From: Porphyromonadaceae bacterium UBA7176
GTDB lineage: Bacteria > Bacteroidota > Bacteroidia > Bacteroidales > Muribaculaceae
Assembly: GCA_002491245.1 (NCBI GenBank)
Contig: DKVO01000033.1
Location: 32,353 to 96,352, forward strand
Length of the DNA: 64,000 nucleotides
Reading direction: 5' to 3'
Shown here: piece by piece, positions 1 to 9,600 of the stretch
How the letters are laid out: the number at the start of each line of letters is the position of its first letter
Position numbering within the stretch: position 1 is the stretch's first letter
Translations under genes and position numbers: made by a program
The notes under the pieces: model-generated
Databases searched by the model: none
The model's input: the letters and a program-made list of their open reading frames with translations, nothing else
Told to the model about the DNA's origin: nothing

Positions 1-26
1 TTAATATATTCATATTTAAAACACCG

Positions 27-950
27 TCAGCCGGCGTTTGTTCGTCTGTCTCGCCGCATTTTCAAGTAGAGCTGGAGCGAATTTATAGTGTTCTGCCAAG
101 CGATATATGCCGCCGGACCCACCGAAGCTATAGGAGTGAGATAATTCACAGCCATCCACACGGCAAGCACAGTATTCTTCTGTCCGAGCCCCTGCGCCCC
201 CGACACCTTGTGCCCGTATCGCGCTCCTATCCTGCGCCCAATATAGAACTGGGCCACACAAACTACGCCCGCTCCGACAGTCATCCCAACCATCTCCGGT
301 ATAGCCCCGGCTGGCTCCTTGAGAACAAAACTCACCGACTTGCCAACCACAAGCAACAGCGACACAGACCACAGATAGAAAGTTATCTTCTGCGCTCCGG
401 CCACAAATGAATGCAACTTCGGCGCTGTGAAATACAGCACCCAGGCCAGTCCGAGCGGAAACACAATCATCGGCGCCACCTTAGCGGCGATAGACATGAA
501 CTCATCTAAAAACGAGATATCCCCTGTCGCGCCACACCACACAAACATCGCCGGAGCAAGCAGCGCAACCATGATATTGCTCACTATCGAGTAGCTCGCC
601 ACCTTACCGATGCTGCCACCGAGCATACCGGTCACAACCGGCGCTGCCGTAGCCGTCGGACACAGCACACATATCATAACCGACTGCGCCAACGGCAACC
701 CGAGAGGCTTCAAAGCGACAAACACAGCAGCCGCTCCCACAGCCTGGATAGCAAGGAGACGCCAGATCATACCATCGACACGAAGCTCCGACGGCCGGAC
801 CCGGCAGAACGTGATCAGCAACATCGTGAAAATAAGATACGGCACCGCCCACTGCACGCGGTCGAGCTGGCCGTGGAAAAACACACCGCAGACCATAGCG
901 ATCGGAAGCATCCACGGCTTCAGACGCTGATTAAACGACGACAGACTCAT
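27..950 (-). CDS. Bile acid:sodium symporter (BASS) family transporter
   Basis: Polytopic inner-membrane protein of 307 residues with about nine hydrophobic segments and a small, Gly/Pro-rich crossover motif (CPTATAAPVVTGMLGG, about residue 90) of the kind seen in SBF/BASS sodium-coupled carriers. These transporters move organic anions with Na+; the substrate cannot be read from the sequence. I start at the ATG at 948-950 (MSLSSFNQRL) because the longer reading frame would overlap the end of the upstream SLC13 gene; with this start the two genes are separated by one base, so they are very likely co-transcribed and translationally coupled. The stop is TGA at 27-29. It could alternatively be annotated as a general sodium-dependent transporter. 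Confidence 0.8.
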   Translation of the reverse strand: MSLSSFNQRLKPWMLPIAMVCGVFFHGQLDRVQWAVPYLIFTMLLITFCRVRPSELRVDGMIWRLLAIQAVGAAAVFVALKPLGLPLAQSVMICVLCPTATAAPVVTGMLGGSIGKVASYSIVSNIMVALLAPAMFVWCGATGDISFLDEFMSIAAKVAPMIVFPLGLAWVLYFTAPKLHSFVAGAQKITFYLWSVSLLLVVGKSVSFVLKEPAGAIPEMVGMTVGAGVVCVAQFYIGRRIGARYGHKVSGAQGLGQKNTVLAVWMAVNYLTPIASVGPAAYIAWQNTINSLQLYLKMRRDRRTNAG

Positions 951-951
951 C

Positions 952-2775
952 TCAGAACGGAAACAACAGAGGCAACACAAACACCATTATCACACCCAAA
1001 GCCAGCTGCAGCGGCAATCCCACCTTGAGATAGTCGGCAAAGACATATTGACCGGCCGGCATCACAAGTGCATTGGGCGGTGTCGAGAACGGAGAAGCGA
1101 AACACAGACTCGCCCCATATGTCACCGCAAAAAGGAACGGCAGCGGATTCACGCCAAGCGTAGCAGCGCTCTGAAGCGCGATCGGAGCTATCAGCACAGC
1201 CGTCGCCGTATTGCTTATAAAGAGCGTCATCACCGAAGTCGTAAGGTACACCCCGGCGAGTACCCACAGGGGGCCCAGGCTGCCCAGACCCGACACAAGA
1301 CCTTCAGCCACACTGGCCGAGATGCCAGTCTTCTCGAGAGCGAACGACATCGGCATCATCGCCGCGATAAGCACCACGCTCTCCCAGTTGATTTTACGGT
1401 AGGCATCCTCCACATTGCGGAAACATCCCGTCAGTATCATCAGCACCGCTGCACCGAGCACACTGAATACCGGCGGTATGAAATCGAAAATCAGCATCGC
1501 TATCATAGCCAACATAATGGCCGCCGCCACCGGCGCCTTGTAGTCAAGCGTCACTTTGGCAGCCTCGGACTGAGGCTGACCAAGCACAACCCAGGCCTGC
1601 GACTCACTCCCAAGACTCGCGATTGCCTTCCACGAACCCTGCACCAGCATCACATCGCCGGTGCGGATCACAAGCGACGCAAGATCTGCCGATATGTATT
1701 CATTCTTACGGCGCACGGCTATCACATTCACCCCGAAGCGCTTGCGTATGCCTATGTCCGCAATCGTCTTGTTGATGATAGGCGATCCGGGGATCAGCAC
1801 CACTTCAGCCAGGCCGATATCATAGAAATCCATCTTGTCGCCCGTCTCTATACCAAGGCCATACTCCCGGGCAAAAGCGTCCACCTCGCCCCGGTGGCCG
1901 CGCAGATACACCACATCGCCACCGTTGATCACCGTATCGGGAGTCGCCGCATACTGCTTGATCTGTTTGATGATACGGCGGCTCGTATCGCCGCTACGCA
2001 CCTCAAGCAGATCTATCCCGAAACGCCGGCGCAAGTCAAGTTGCGCCACTGTCTTACCAACCACCGACGACCGGTCTGGCACCACAAGACGATAGAGGTC
2101 TGTCTTCAGTCCGTATTCATCCACAAGCTGCGCCAGTGTCTTGTTGCCGCGCTTCCCACTGTCGCTGCCGCCATGCTTAGGCCCTAAGAACCATTTGCTC
2201 AGCGGTATCAGCAGCAATGTTCCTACAGCCACACATATCAGACCGCCCGGAAGGAAAGTAAAGAACGAAAGAGGCGCATGTCCGGCCTCTTCCCACACCT
2301 CCGAGATCACAAGGTTGGGAGGCGTACCGATCAACGTCATCATGCCACCCATGCTCGAGGCGAACGCAAGCGGCATCAGGAAACGCGACACAGGCATATT
2401 GCTGCCGGCCGCCATGCTCACAACTATCGGCAACATCAGCGCAACCGTCCCCGTATTGCTCACAAACGCTCCGATAAAAGAAGTCGCTCCCATCACAAGC
2501 AGAAAAAGCTTTATCGGACTACCACCGCCAAAAGCAAGCAACTTAGCTCCTATAATTTTGGCAAGGCCGGTATTGAATATCGCTCCACCGACAACAAAAA
2601 GCCCTACCATCATTATCACTATCGGATTTGAGAAACCCGACAAGGCCTCGCCCGTGTCAAGTATACCTCCGAAAGCAAGCACAAGCAAAGCTATGAGCGC
2701 GACCATATCGGAGCGGAGACGCCCCCACACAAAAAAGACAGCCGCAAAAAACAATGTTATCAGTGTAAGTATCAT
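952..2775 (-). CDS. SLC13/DASS-family permease with two RCK_C (TrkA-C) domains
   Basis: 607-residue membrane permease. Transmembrane segments occupy residues 1-195 and 390-607. Between them lie two consecutive cytosolic RCK_C-type domains (about 215-300 and 310-385), each with the typical V(V/I)(G/N)KT(V/I)A-L-(L)R-RFG pattern. The ArsB/NhaD/SLC13 ion-transporter superfamily with an inserted pair of TrkA-C domains is common in Bacteroidota and is usually annotated as an anion (dicarboxylate or sulfate) permease; the RCK_C domains probably sense a ligand. The transport motif SNT(G/A)T appears twice (about residues 105 and 525), as expected for the inverted-repeat fold. It is the first gene of a two-gene operon with the BASS transporter and is driven by the duplicated promoter at 2799-2903. 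Substrate unknown. Confidence 0.85.
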   Translation of the reverse strand: MILTLITLFFAAVFFVWGRLRSDMVALIALLVLAFGGILDTGEALSGFSNPIVIMMVGLFVVGGAIFNTGLAKIIGAKLLAFGGGSPIKLFLLVMGATSFIGAFVSNTGTVALMLPIVVSMAAGSNMPVSRFLMPLAFASSMGGMMTLIGTPPNLVISEVWEEAGHAPLSFFTFLPGGLICVAVGTLLLIPLSKWFLGPKHGGSDSGKRGNKTLAQLVDEYGLKTDLYRLVVPDRSSVVGKTVAQLDLRRRFGIDLLEVRSGDTSRRIIKQIKQYAATPDTVINGGDVVYLRGHRGEVDAFAREYGLGIETGDKMDFYDIGLAEVVLIPGSPIINKTIADIGIRKRFGVNVIAVRRKNEYISADLASLVIRTGDVMLVQGSWKAIASLGSESQAWVVLGQPQSEAAKVTLDYKAPVAAAIMLAMIAMLIFDFIPPVFSVLGAAVLMILTGCFRNVEDAYRKINWESVVLIAAMMPMSFALEKTGISASVAEGLVSGLGSLGPLWVLAGVYLTTSVMTLFISNTATAVLIAPIALQSAATLGVNPLPFLFAVTYGASLCFASPFSTPPNALVMPAGQYVFADYLKVGLPLQLALGVIMVFVLPLLFPF

Positions 2776-2798
2776 CTTTTCTACCTTATTTCAGATTG

Positions 2799-2829
2799 CA
2801 AAAATACGAATAAGCGAGGGCAGAGCAAA
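2799..2829 (-). promoter_or_regulatory. Bacteroidota promoter, proximal copy, for SLC13/BASS operon
   Basis: On the minus strand, TATTTTTG (2799-2806) matches the -7 consensus TAnnTTTG and TTTG (2826-2829) matches the -33 element; the 19-bp spacer is the optimum. Transcription would start about 15-20 bases before the ATG at 2775. Confidence 0.75.
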
Positions 2830-2872
2830 ATTTTTTTTGCTTTGCCGAGCGTGAGTATTTAAGACAAGCCGT

Positions 2873-2903
2873 CAAAAATACGAATAAGCGAGGGCAGAGC
2901 AAA
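2873..2903 (-). promoter_or_regulatory. Bacteroidota promoter, distal duplicated copy
   Basis: Second copy of the same promoter: TATTTTTG at 2873-2880 and TTTG at 2900-2903 with a 19-bp spacer, produced by the 74-bp tandem duplication. It would give a transcript 74 bases longer whose leader contains the hairpin of the proximal copy. Confidence 0.7.
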
Positions 2904-2941
2904 ATTTTTTTTGCTTTGCCGAGCGTGAGTATTTAAGACAA

Positions 2942-3602
2942 ATTGTCAATAATACACAAAATCGACACATTAAACAAACAGGACGCCTTCTCACGAGGGC
3001 GCCCTGCAGCGTTTTAATTACTTAAAACAATTACATAACTAACATAAAACACATTTTCCTTTATCTTTACCGTATTCACGAAAACTCTCTGGCCGTTACA
3101 CACGGCTCCGAAAGTTTCAACGAATATTTTTCAAGGTAACATTAAGTACTGACAATCTATACTAACCCTAAAATAAAAGTAATCGTGTATCTTTCTTTCG
3201 ATTGCAAAGTTATGCCAAAAAAGTCACTGTCGGCATCAGAGTATGACACCGATATAAATATAAAAAAACTACCTAAATTATTAGCAGCTGTATATCAACT
3301 CATTATTATCAGCTTAAATCCAGCCGATATAAAAATCAATCAAAAACAGATATAAGTCATATCACCCCAATATTGCTTACAAGTTTAAAGCCCCAACCCT
3401 ATTTACGCTGCAAAATTAATAAATTTTGGTGAATTTTCCTAATTTTCACAATATTAATTTAGGCCCATCAGTTCCACTTTCTCAAAAATAGGATAGCAAA
3501 CAAAACCACTCCACGTTTGTTATCAATTCAACGGGACAGCTGCCACAGGCCGCAAACCGGTGTTTATTAATCTTTAAATAACCATTTTTTCTTATCGGTA
3601 TT
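2942..3602. other. AT-rich intergenic region upstream of aqpZ
   Basis: About 660 bases with no credible ORF. It separates the divergently oriented SLC13 operon and aquaporin gene. Scattered near-matches to the -7 box occur on both strands (for example TAACTTTG at 3205-3212 and TAATTTTG at 3411-3418, both minus strand) but none has a TTTG at the proper distance. No tRNA or recognisable riboswitch was seen. A long leader for aqpZ is possible. Confidence 0.5.
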
Positions 3603-4301
3603 ATGAAAAAATATCTTGCTGAATGTATCGGAACCATGTTCCTGGTACTTCTCGCCTGCGGAAGCGCAGTGTTAGCCGGCCCGTCAATCGGAGGACTTGG
3701 AATCGGTTTATGTTTCGGCCTCGTTCTCCTATGCCTTGTTTACTGCATCGGCAATATCTCAGGTTGTCATGTCAACCCTGCTGTATCATTCGCCATGTTG
3801 CTCACCGGCCGCATGAAATTCGGCGAATTTTGCGGATACGTCGTGTCTCAACTTATCGGAGCCGCTATCGGTGCTGGCTTCCTCTACTGGTTCGTCAACA
3901 TGGCCCCCGGCTTCAATTTCGGAGGCATCACAGGCGACAGCAACCTCGCCACAAACGTACTCCAGCCCGGAGCCAATACCGCAATGGCACTTGTGGTCGA
4001 ATGTCTGTTCACATTCTTCTTCGTGTTGGTAGTGCTCGGTGCCACCGACGCTAAAAAAGGCTTCGGTAAATTCGCTGGCATAGCAATTGGTCTCGCTCTC
4101 GGTCTTGTCAACATCGTCGGAATTCCTGTCGACAACTGCTCAGTCAATCCTGCCCGGTCATTCGGTCCGGCCCTTTGGAGCCCCGAAGCATGGCCCGATT
4201 TCTGGATCATGGTTGTCGGACCTCTCGCCGGCGCTCTGATTGCCGCTATTTGCTGGATTGCAATCTCTGGCAACCACAACAAAAATGCCGTCGAAGATTA
4301 A
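3603..4301 (+). CDS. aqpZ: Aquaporin Z (MIP family channel)
   Basis: 232-residue six-helix channel protein for passive water transport across the inner membrane. Both pore-forming NPA boxes are present: HVNPAV with Asn58 and SVNPARSFGPA with Asn182. The second is followed by Arg185, the usual selectivity-filter arginine, and Cys precedes it (NCSVNPARS) as is common in orthodox water channels. Length and start (ATG 3603) fit the bacterial AqpZ family. The gene stands alone: the nearest upstream gene is divergent and about 830 bases away, and a hairpin follows the stop codon. Confidence 0.93.
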   Translation: MKKYLAECIGTMFLVLLACGSAVLAGPSIGGLGIGLCFGLVLLCLVYCIGNISGCHVNPAVSFAMLLTGRMKFGEFCGYVVSQLIGAAIGAGFLYWFVNMAPGFNFGGITGDSNLATNVLQPGANTAMALVVECLFTFFFVLVVLGATDAKKGFGKFAGIAIGLALGLVNIVGIPVDNCSVNPARSFGPALWSPEAWPDFWIMVVGPLAGALIAAICWIAISGNHNKNAVED

Positions 4302-4323
4302 AGTGTCTTCAATATGATATCCT

Positions 4324-4352
4324 GAGAGTGCGTCGTCCATCGGCGCACTCTC
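4324..4352 (+). terminator. Hairpin after aqpZ
   Basis: GAGAGTGCG at 4324-4332 pairs with CGCACTCTC at 4344-4352 (9-bp perfect stem, 11-base loop), 22 bases after the aqpZ stop. There is no T-run behind it, so termination is probable rather than certain. Confidence 0.5.
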
Positions 4353-4386
4353 TCATCATCTATAGGTGAAATTCAACTTTTTTGCC

Positions 4387-4394
4387 TATCTTTG
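4387..4394 (+). promoter_or_regulatory. Promoter -7 element for the GH97 gene
   Basis: TATCTTTG, a perfect TAnnTTTG box, lies 23 bases before the ATG at 4418. No good TTTG is seen 19-21 bases upstream, so the -33 element is weak. Its position rules out the TTG at 4382 as the start codon. Confidence 0.6.
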
Positions 4395-4417
4395 CGCATA
4401 ATTTATATCATACATAC

Positions 4418-6511
4418 ATGAAAACACCCGTATTAATACTGTCAGCAATGGCTCTATGCCTCAACATGCACGCTGGCGAACAAGTAAAATCTCCCGACGG
4501 ACGACTTGTCGTTGACTTCGACCTCGCAAAAGGAGGCATACCGACATACTGCGCCACTTTTGCCGGCGAACAGATCGTAAAACCATCACACATGGGCTTC
4601 ATCCTCGCCGACTCAACTAAGCTCGACCGCAACTTTGCCGTTACAGCCACCTCGCGTGGTAGCGAAGACGACACTTGGACTCCCGTTTGGGGCGAGAACT
4701 CTACAATCCGTAACCACTACAACAGCCTCACCGTCGACATGGCACAGCCGCGCCACGGCATTAAGATGAATATCGAGTTCCGTGTCTACGACGACGGTTT
4801 CGCATTCCGATACATCTTCCCTGAGCAGACTCGCAAATACCTCGTAATCGACGCTGAGAAGAGCCAGTTCGCAATGGCCGACGACAACACCGCTTGGTGG
4901 ATTCCGGGCGACTACGACACTCAGGAATACGAATACATCAAATCCAAGATCAGCGAAATACCGGCATTCGCCAATACCAAATTTCAAGAAAACGCCTCTG
5001 CCACACTCCTTGATCCCCTCGGTGTGCAGACTTCGCTAATGCTCAAGACTCCCTCGGGAAAATACCTCAACATCCACGAAGCCAAGCTAATCGACTTCCC
5101 GGCCATGCACCTCAGCGTCGACGGCCCCGCACTAACATTCACATCCGCCCTCACTCCGGGTATCGACGGACACATGGCAACCATCGCCACACCCTTCGAG
5201 ACCCCTTGGCGTGTCGTAATGACTGGCGACAAAGCAACCGACATACTCGCCACAAACATCATCTACAACCTCAACGACCCCTGTGCCCTCGACGACACTT
5301 CGTGGATTCATCCCACTAAATTCATGGGCATATGGTGGGGCATGATTACTGGCGCCAATTCATGGGCCTACACCGACGCTCACGACTTCGACCTCGCCAC
5401 TTTCGACTATTCAAAAGCCAAGCCTAACGGTCGACACCTCGCAAACAATGAGGACGTGCGCCGCTACATCGACTTCGCCGCCGAGAACGGCATGGACCAG
5501 CTCCTCGTCGAAGGTTGGAACATCGGCTGGGAAGACTGGTTCGGAAAAGGCAAAGACTACGTATTCGACTTCCAGACCCCCTACCCCGACTTCGACATCA
5601 AGGCTCTCAACGACTACGCCCACAGCAAAGGAATCAAACTCATGATGCACCACGAGACATCCGGTTCGCCGGCAAACTACGAGCGCTTCATGGACGACGC
5701 ATACGACCTCATGAACCGCTACGGCTACGACGCCGTCAAGAGCGGATACGTCGGCAACATACTCCCGGCCGGTAGCCACCACTACGACCAGCGCATGGTA
5801 CGCCACTACCTCGACGCTGTAAAACGCGCCGCCGACAAACACATCATGGTCGACGCACACGAAGCTGTCCGACCCACAGGCCTCGCCCGTACATACCCCA
5901 ACCTCGTCGGAAATGAGTCCGCTATGGGACAGGAATACCAGCACATGTCAATGCAACACTGCACCATTCTGCCCTTCACCCGTCTCAAAGGTGGCCCGAT
6001 GGACTTCACCCCCGGCATCTTCGAGATGGATCTCGACAAGACCGCTCCCGGAAACACAACCGACAAAAAAGCCACCATCGCCAACCAGCTCGGTCTCTAC
6101 ATGACCATGTACTCGCCCCTACAGATGGCCGCCGACACCCCCGAGAACTACGCCAAGCGCATGGACGCTTTCCAGTTCATCAAAGACGTTCCCCTCGACT
6201 GGAGCATCAGCAAATACATCGATGCCGAACCCGGCGAATTCATCGTCGTGGCTCGTAAAGACAAGAACAGCGAAAATTGGTATGCCGGAGGCGTAAATGC
6301 CGAAGAGCCGCGCAACGTCGACCTCGCCCTCGACTTCCTCGAACCCGGCGTGAAATACGAAGCCACAATCTATGCCGACGGCAAAAAAGCTGATGCAATC
6401 ACCAATCCTCACGACTACAAGATCAGCCACCGAAAAGTAACCGCTGGCGACACCATCAAGCTTCGCATGGCTCGCGGTGGCGGCTTCGCAATCGAGTTCA
6501 AGAAACTCTGA
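4418..6511 (+). CDS. GH97 alpha-glucosidase, SusB-type (inverting)
   Basis: 697-residue periplasmic glycoside hydrolase with a signal peptide (MKTPVLILSAMALCLNMHA, cleavage near residue 19). The GH97 layout is an N-terminal beta-super-sandwich (about 20-270), a (beta/alpha)8 barrel (about 280-580) and a C-terminal beta domain. By alignment to the Bacteroides thetaiotaomicron SusB active site, the catalytic bases are Glu413 (HHETSG) and Glu482 (DAHEAVRPTG), and the acid is Glu506 (GNESAMGQEY); the 69- and 24-residue spacings equal those of SusB. The glutamate bases place it with the inverting alpha-glucosidases rather than the Asp-nucleophile alpha-galactosidases of GH97. Probable role: trimming maltooligosaccharides in the periplasm. 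It has its own promoter and a strong terminator and is not next to a SusC/SusD pair. Confidence 0.9.
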   Translation: MKTPVLILSAMALCLNMHAGEQVKSPDGRLVVDFDLAKGGIPTYCATFAGEQIVKPSHMGFILADSTKLDRNFAVTATSRGSEDDTWTPVWGENSTIRNHYNSLTVDMAQPRHGIKMNIEFRVYDDGFAFRYIFPEQTRKYLVIDAEKSQFAMADDNTAWWIPGDYDTQEYEYIKSKISEIPAFANTKFQENASATLLDPLGVQTSLMLKTPSGKYLNIHEAKLIDFPAMHLSVDGPALTFTSALTPGIDGHMATIATPFETPWRVVMTGDKATDILATNIIYNLNDPCALDDTSWIHPTKFMGIWWGMITGANSWAYTDAHDFDLATFDYSKAKPNGRHLANNEDVRRYIDFAAENGMDQLLVEGWNIGWEDWFGKGKDYVFDFQTPYPDFDIKALNDYAHSKGIKLMMHHETSGSPANYERFMDDAYDLMNRYGYDAVKSGYVGNILPAGSHHYDQRMVRHYLDAVKRAADKHIMVDAHEAVRPTGLARTYPNLVGNESAMGQEYQHMSMQHCTILPFTRLKGGPMDFTPGIFEMDLDKTAPGNTTDKKATIANQLGLYMTMYSPLQMAADTPENYAKRMDAFQFIKDVPLDWSISKYIDAEPGEFIVVARKDKNSENWYAGGVNAEEPRNVDLALDFLEPGVKYEATIYADGKKADAITNPHDYKISHRKVTAGDTIKLRMARGGGFAIEFKKL

Positions 6512-6534
6512 CAAAATTCTCCATATTCAAATCA

Positions 6535-6568
6535 AGCAGGTCAGAAAACTCTCGTTTTCTGACCTGCT
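6535..6568 (+). terminator. Strong rho-independent-type terminator after GH97
   Basis: Perfect 15-bp inverted repeat, arms 6535-6549 and 6554-6568 with a 4-base loop, followed on the plus strand by a T-rich TTGCGTTTT. It lies 23 bases after the GH97 stop. Confidence 0.8.
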
Positions 6569-6594
6569 TTGCGTTTTAAATGCATCGACTTGAC

Positions 6595-6621
6595 AAAAAG
6601 TCAACAACTTGTTGACTTTTT
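6595..6621. terminator. Bidirectional A/T-flanked palindrome between convergent genes
   Basis: Perfect inverted repeat AAAAAGTCAACAA (6595-6607), one central C, TTGTTGACTTTTT (6609-6621). The T-run at each end makes it a plausible terminator for the minus-strand gene ending at 6638 and a second stop for GH97 transcription. Confidence 0.65.
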
Positions 6622-6637
6622 ATCAAATACGCCAATA

Positions 6638-9600
6638 TCAGCGTACCATAATCTTATAAGTCCTGTCGCCTACCGTGACAAGATAAACCCCGGCCGACAC
6701 TGTCTTACGGATATCTCCTGTCGAGGCTACCATAGTCTGACCCGACGGTGCAAACACTCTTACAGCAAGCTCTCCGGCGCCGGACACCACTATATCACGG
6801 CCCTCCACATTCACGCGGACACCGTCAGTTCCGACCTCTTCAACTTCACTGCCACGTTTTACCGTCACTGGTTTCGAAGGCTCCGATTCTCCGCGGTCAT
6901 AAACTGCTGTCACATGATAGAGATATTCATCTGCATCACGATTTTTATCTACAAACGACGGTGTGTCAAGAGGCTCGTCATTCACCTTATCTCCGTCGCG
7001 ATACACATTATACCCCACATGGTGGAGTGTCGACTCGCCGCCGGCCCTGGCAAACGTGAAATCATCAAGCATGAGCATGAACGCTCCGGTCGAACAACTC
7101 CGTATCGCAAAACGCCTCGATCCTTCGGGCAGACGGAAGCCCATATTTGCCCATACCGGTGCATTATCGCCATCGCGGGTCGAAGGCACTGTTACAGTAC
7201 CGAAACTTTCGAGTTTCACAAAATCGGACGGATCGACACTATTGCTTGCCGAATACCAAACCTCAATCTTTTCAGGATAAAGTGAGTTGTAACTGAACGC
7301 ATAGAAATCTACCACCTGCTCGTGTCCGTCAAGTTCAGGCGATATAGCCCAGTCATCTACGGTCGAATCATCGTAGTTGTACATCGATGCAAGATACTTG
7401 GTACCGCTATGGGCCGCAAATGTCGCATTCCACGTTTCACTGTCCGATACATCAAACACCCAGAACGATGACGTCGTCTTTGCCGGATGACCGGGTATCT
7501 CCATTCCGTTGATACCTCCTATGCCTCCTTCATCAAGGTCTACAAACGTCCAGTCGCCATATTCATCAGCCCAGGGCGTACCGTCTTCAAAATCCGTCAG
7601 TTCGCCATCTGCCGGTAACGTTCCTGGGTCTGTCTCGTCCCACGACAAGGCAATATCCGTCCCGTCAAACTTTCCCACAAGCCCCGACACAGACGGATAG
7701 GTCGACTTGTTGCGCTCGACAACAGGTCCCTCCCATACATTATTTTCAGGCACTTCATCTGCGTCGGCCACAGCACACACCTTGAACACCACTCTTTCGC
7801 CGTCGGTAGGCTGAATTGTATTCTCAAACTTCACAACAACCTTCGCCGCCGGCTGCAGTTCACCCACAGTCTCTGTCGCCACAAGCTTACCGTTCTTGTA
7901 AAGTTCCACTTTTATATCCCTTGCCGTCAGCGCACCATCGTTGAGCAGCACTGCATTGACTTCTGCCTTCTCCCCGGCATTTACTATCGCCGGACCTTCG
8001 GCCGACACCACGGCCACATCATTACGTATGTCATCCGCAATATTTATCGCATCGATAAGAGTCATGGTCATCGTCTTGATCTCCGACTTGAAAACAAGTT
8101 GGATAGTCTTGCCGGCATAGGCCGAAAGATTGACCTTCATTTTGCTCCACTCGCCCGTCGGCAGATCCTCGCGCGCCGTCGACAGCAGCTCGGCTACATT
8201 TCCTTCACAGAGCACACTCACCGACACTGTGTTTAAGTCACTTTCGTCGACCCTAAAAGTCTTGAACGACACTACCGGATACTCCACCTCAGAAAGGTCA
8301 AACTTACCGGTCATGAACGAAGCCCAATCATCGACATTACTGCCTACGACAACAAAATATGCATCATCACCGTCGCTGGCCGGCACTCCGATTTCCGACG
8401 ATCCTACAGCCACGTCTGCCCCTCCGGCCGTATTGCTCGAAATAATATAATCGGCAAACATTGCCTCGTCGGCCGATAGCACCGCAGGCACACCGTAAGG
8501 TTCACCTATGGCAGTGACAATCGATGCCGTGCCCTCTTCATTTTCTTCATCGCGGTTGATTGCAGTCACCTTTATCTGCACAAACTTCTGTTCTTCCGGT
8601 GCATCTGTGGCTGCAAATGTATAAGAGTTCCCGACCACCGGTTCTCCATTCACTTTCACCCACGTCGAAGCAGCCTCATCAAACTGCCATACGTTGTACG
8701 ATAGATTTGCCGCCGAGATTGTGTTGCCGTAGATATCCTCGGGAGAGTCAGTCCACGAAACTGTCACACGACCCGTATTGCCTGCTTCAACCACCTTTAC
8801 ATTACCGGGGTTGACAGGCGCGTTTGGTCCGATATAGGCCGTCGCCGACACATAGCGTCCTACCGAGCCATCGGCTCCATAAGTGGTCACTGTGTATGTG
8901 TACTCACCCTTGACAGGCACATTATCGGTAAACGAACACTCCGAGCCGGCCGATGCTGTGAGAACTTTTACCTCCTCGTCGCCTCGCTCTATCCTGACGG
9001 TGACATCACCGGTGATATCATCCCCGGCAACGGTCTTGGTAGGCATCACAAACGAAACCACTGCCTTCAGATCTCCATCCGGAACAGGTGTCACTGCAAG
9101 ACCGGTAATCGAATCCGGCGATGCTGTGCTCATCGCACCCGACACCTCATAGCCATTGATCTTCATCATCCACTGGTTTGGCTTCGACACCGCATGGAAG
9201 CCGATAGTATAGACTCCTGTTTCCATAGGGCGTACCCATCCCGAAACCGGTTCCACCGTCTGCCACTCAAGGTCGGTGGGAGGAAGCACCTCCATCGTCA
9301 TCGCTTCGGCCGATGCCGCCTTTCCGGCCTTGATCTCGAGTGTCTCGATACCGGCCCAGGTCGAGAATGAGCCACACATGGCAGTCACTTCATATATCTT
9401 GCCGGCTTCCATCCTGAAGGCTGGCGTAAACATCCAGTCATCTCCCGTATTGGTTCCCGAAAGAGTGTAGCATGCACACGGGCCGGTTGCCGATTGGCTG
9501 CTGAATTTCCATGTCGACCCGTCATTGTTGACATCGACGATGATATATTCGTACATCGCATCCGCCGTGTCAAAATCATGCTTATGCGGAAGTGCATAGC

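Larger units (their letters stand above)
2799..2941. repeat. Tandem direct repeat, 69-bp unit, period 74 bp
   Basis: Two copies at 2799-2867 and 2873-2941 are identical over 69 bases and separated by 5 bases. Each unit contains a complete minus-strand promoter and an imperfect hairpin (GGCAGAGCAAAA paired with TTTTGCTTTGCC, one G-T wobble). A related sequence lies upstream of dusB at 33735-33770. Confidence 0.95.

Noticed and set aside
1048..2187. Plus-strand ORF of 379 codons
   Set aside because: Lies wholly opposite the SLC13 permease; basic, His/Arg-rich composition typical of an antisense shadow.
2942..3602. Riboswitch or small RNA upstream of aqpZ
   Set aside because: The long AT-rich spacer shows no conserved riboswitch core or strong terminator; nothing supports a call.
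4382..4417. TTG-initiated longer GH97 start
   Set aside because: The promoter -7 box lies inside this stretch, and the signal peptide begins at the ATG at 4418.
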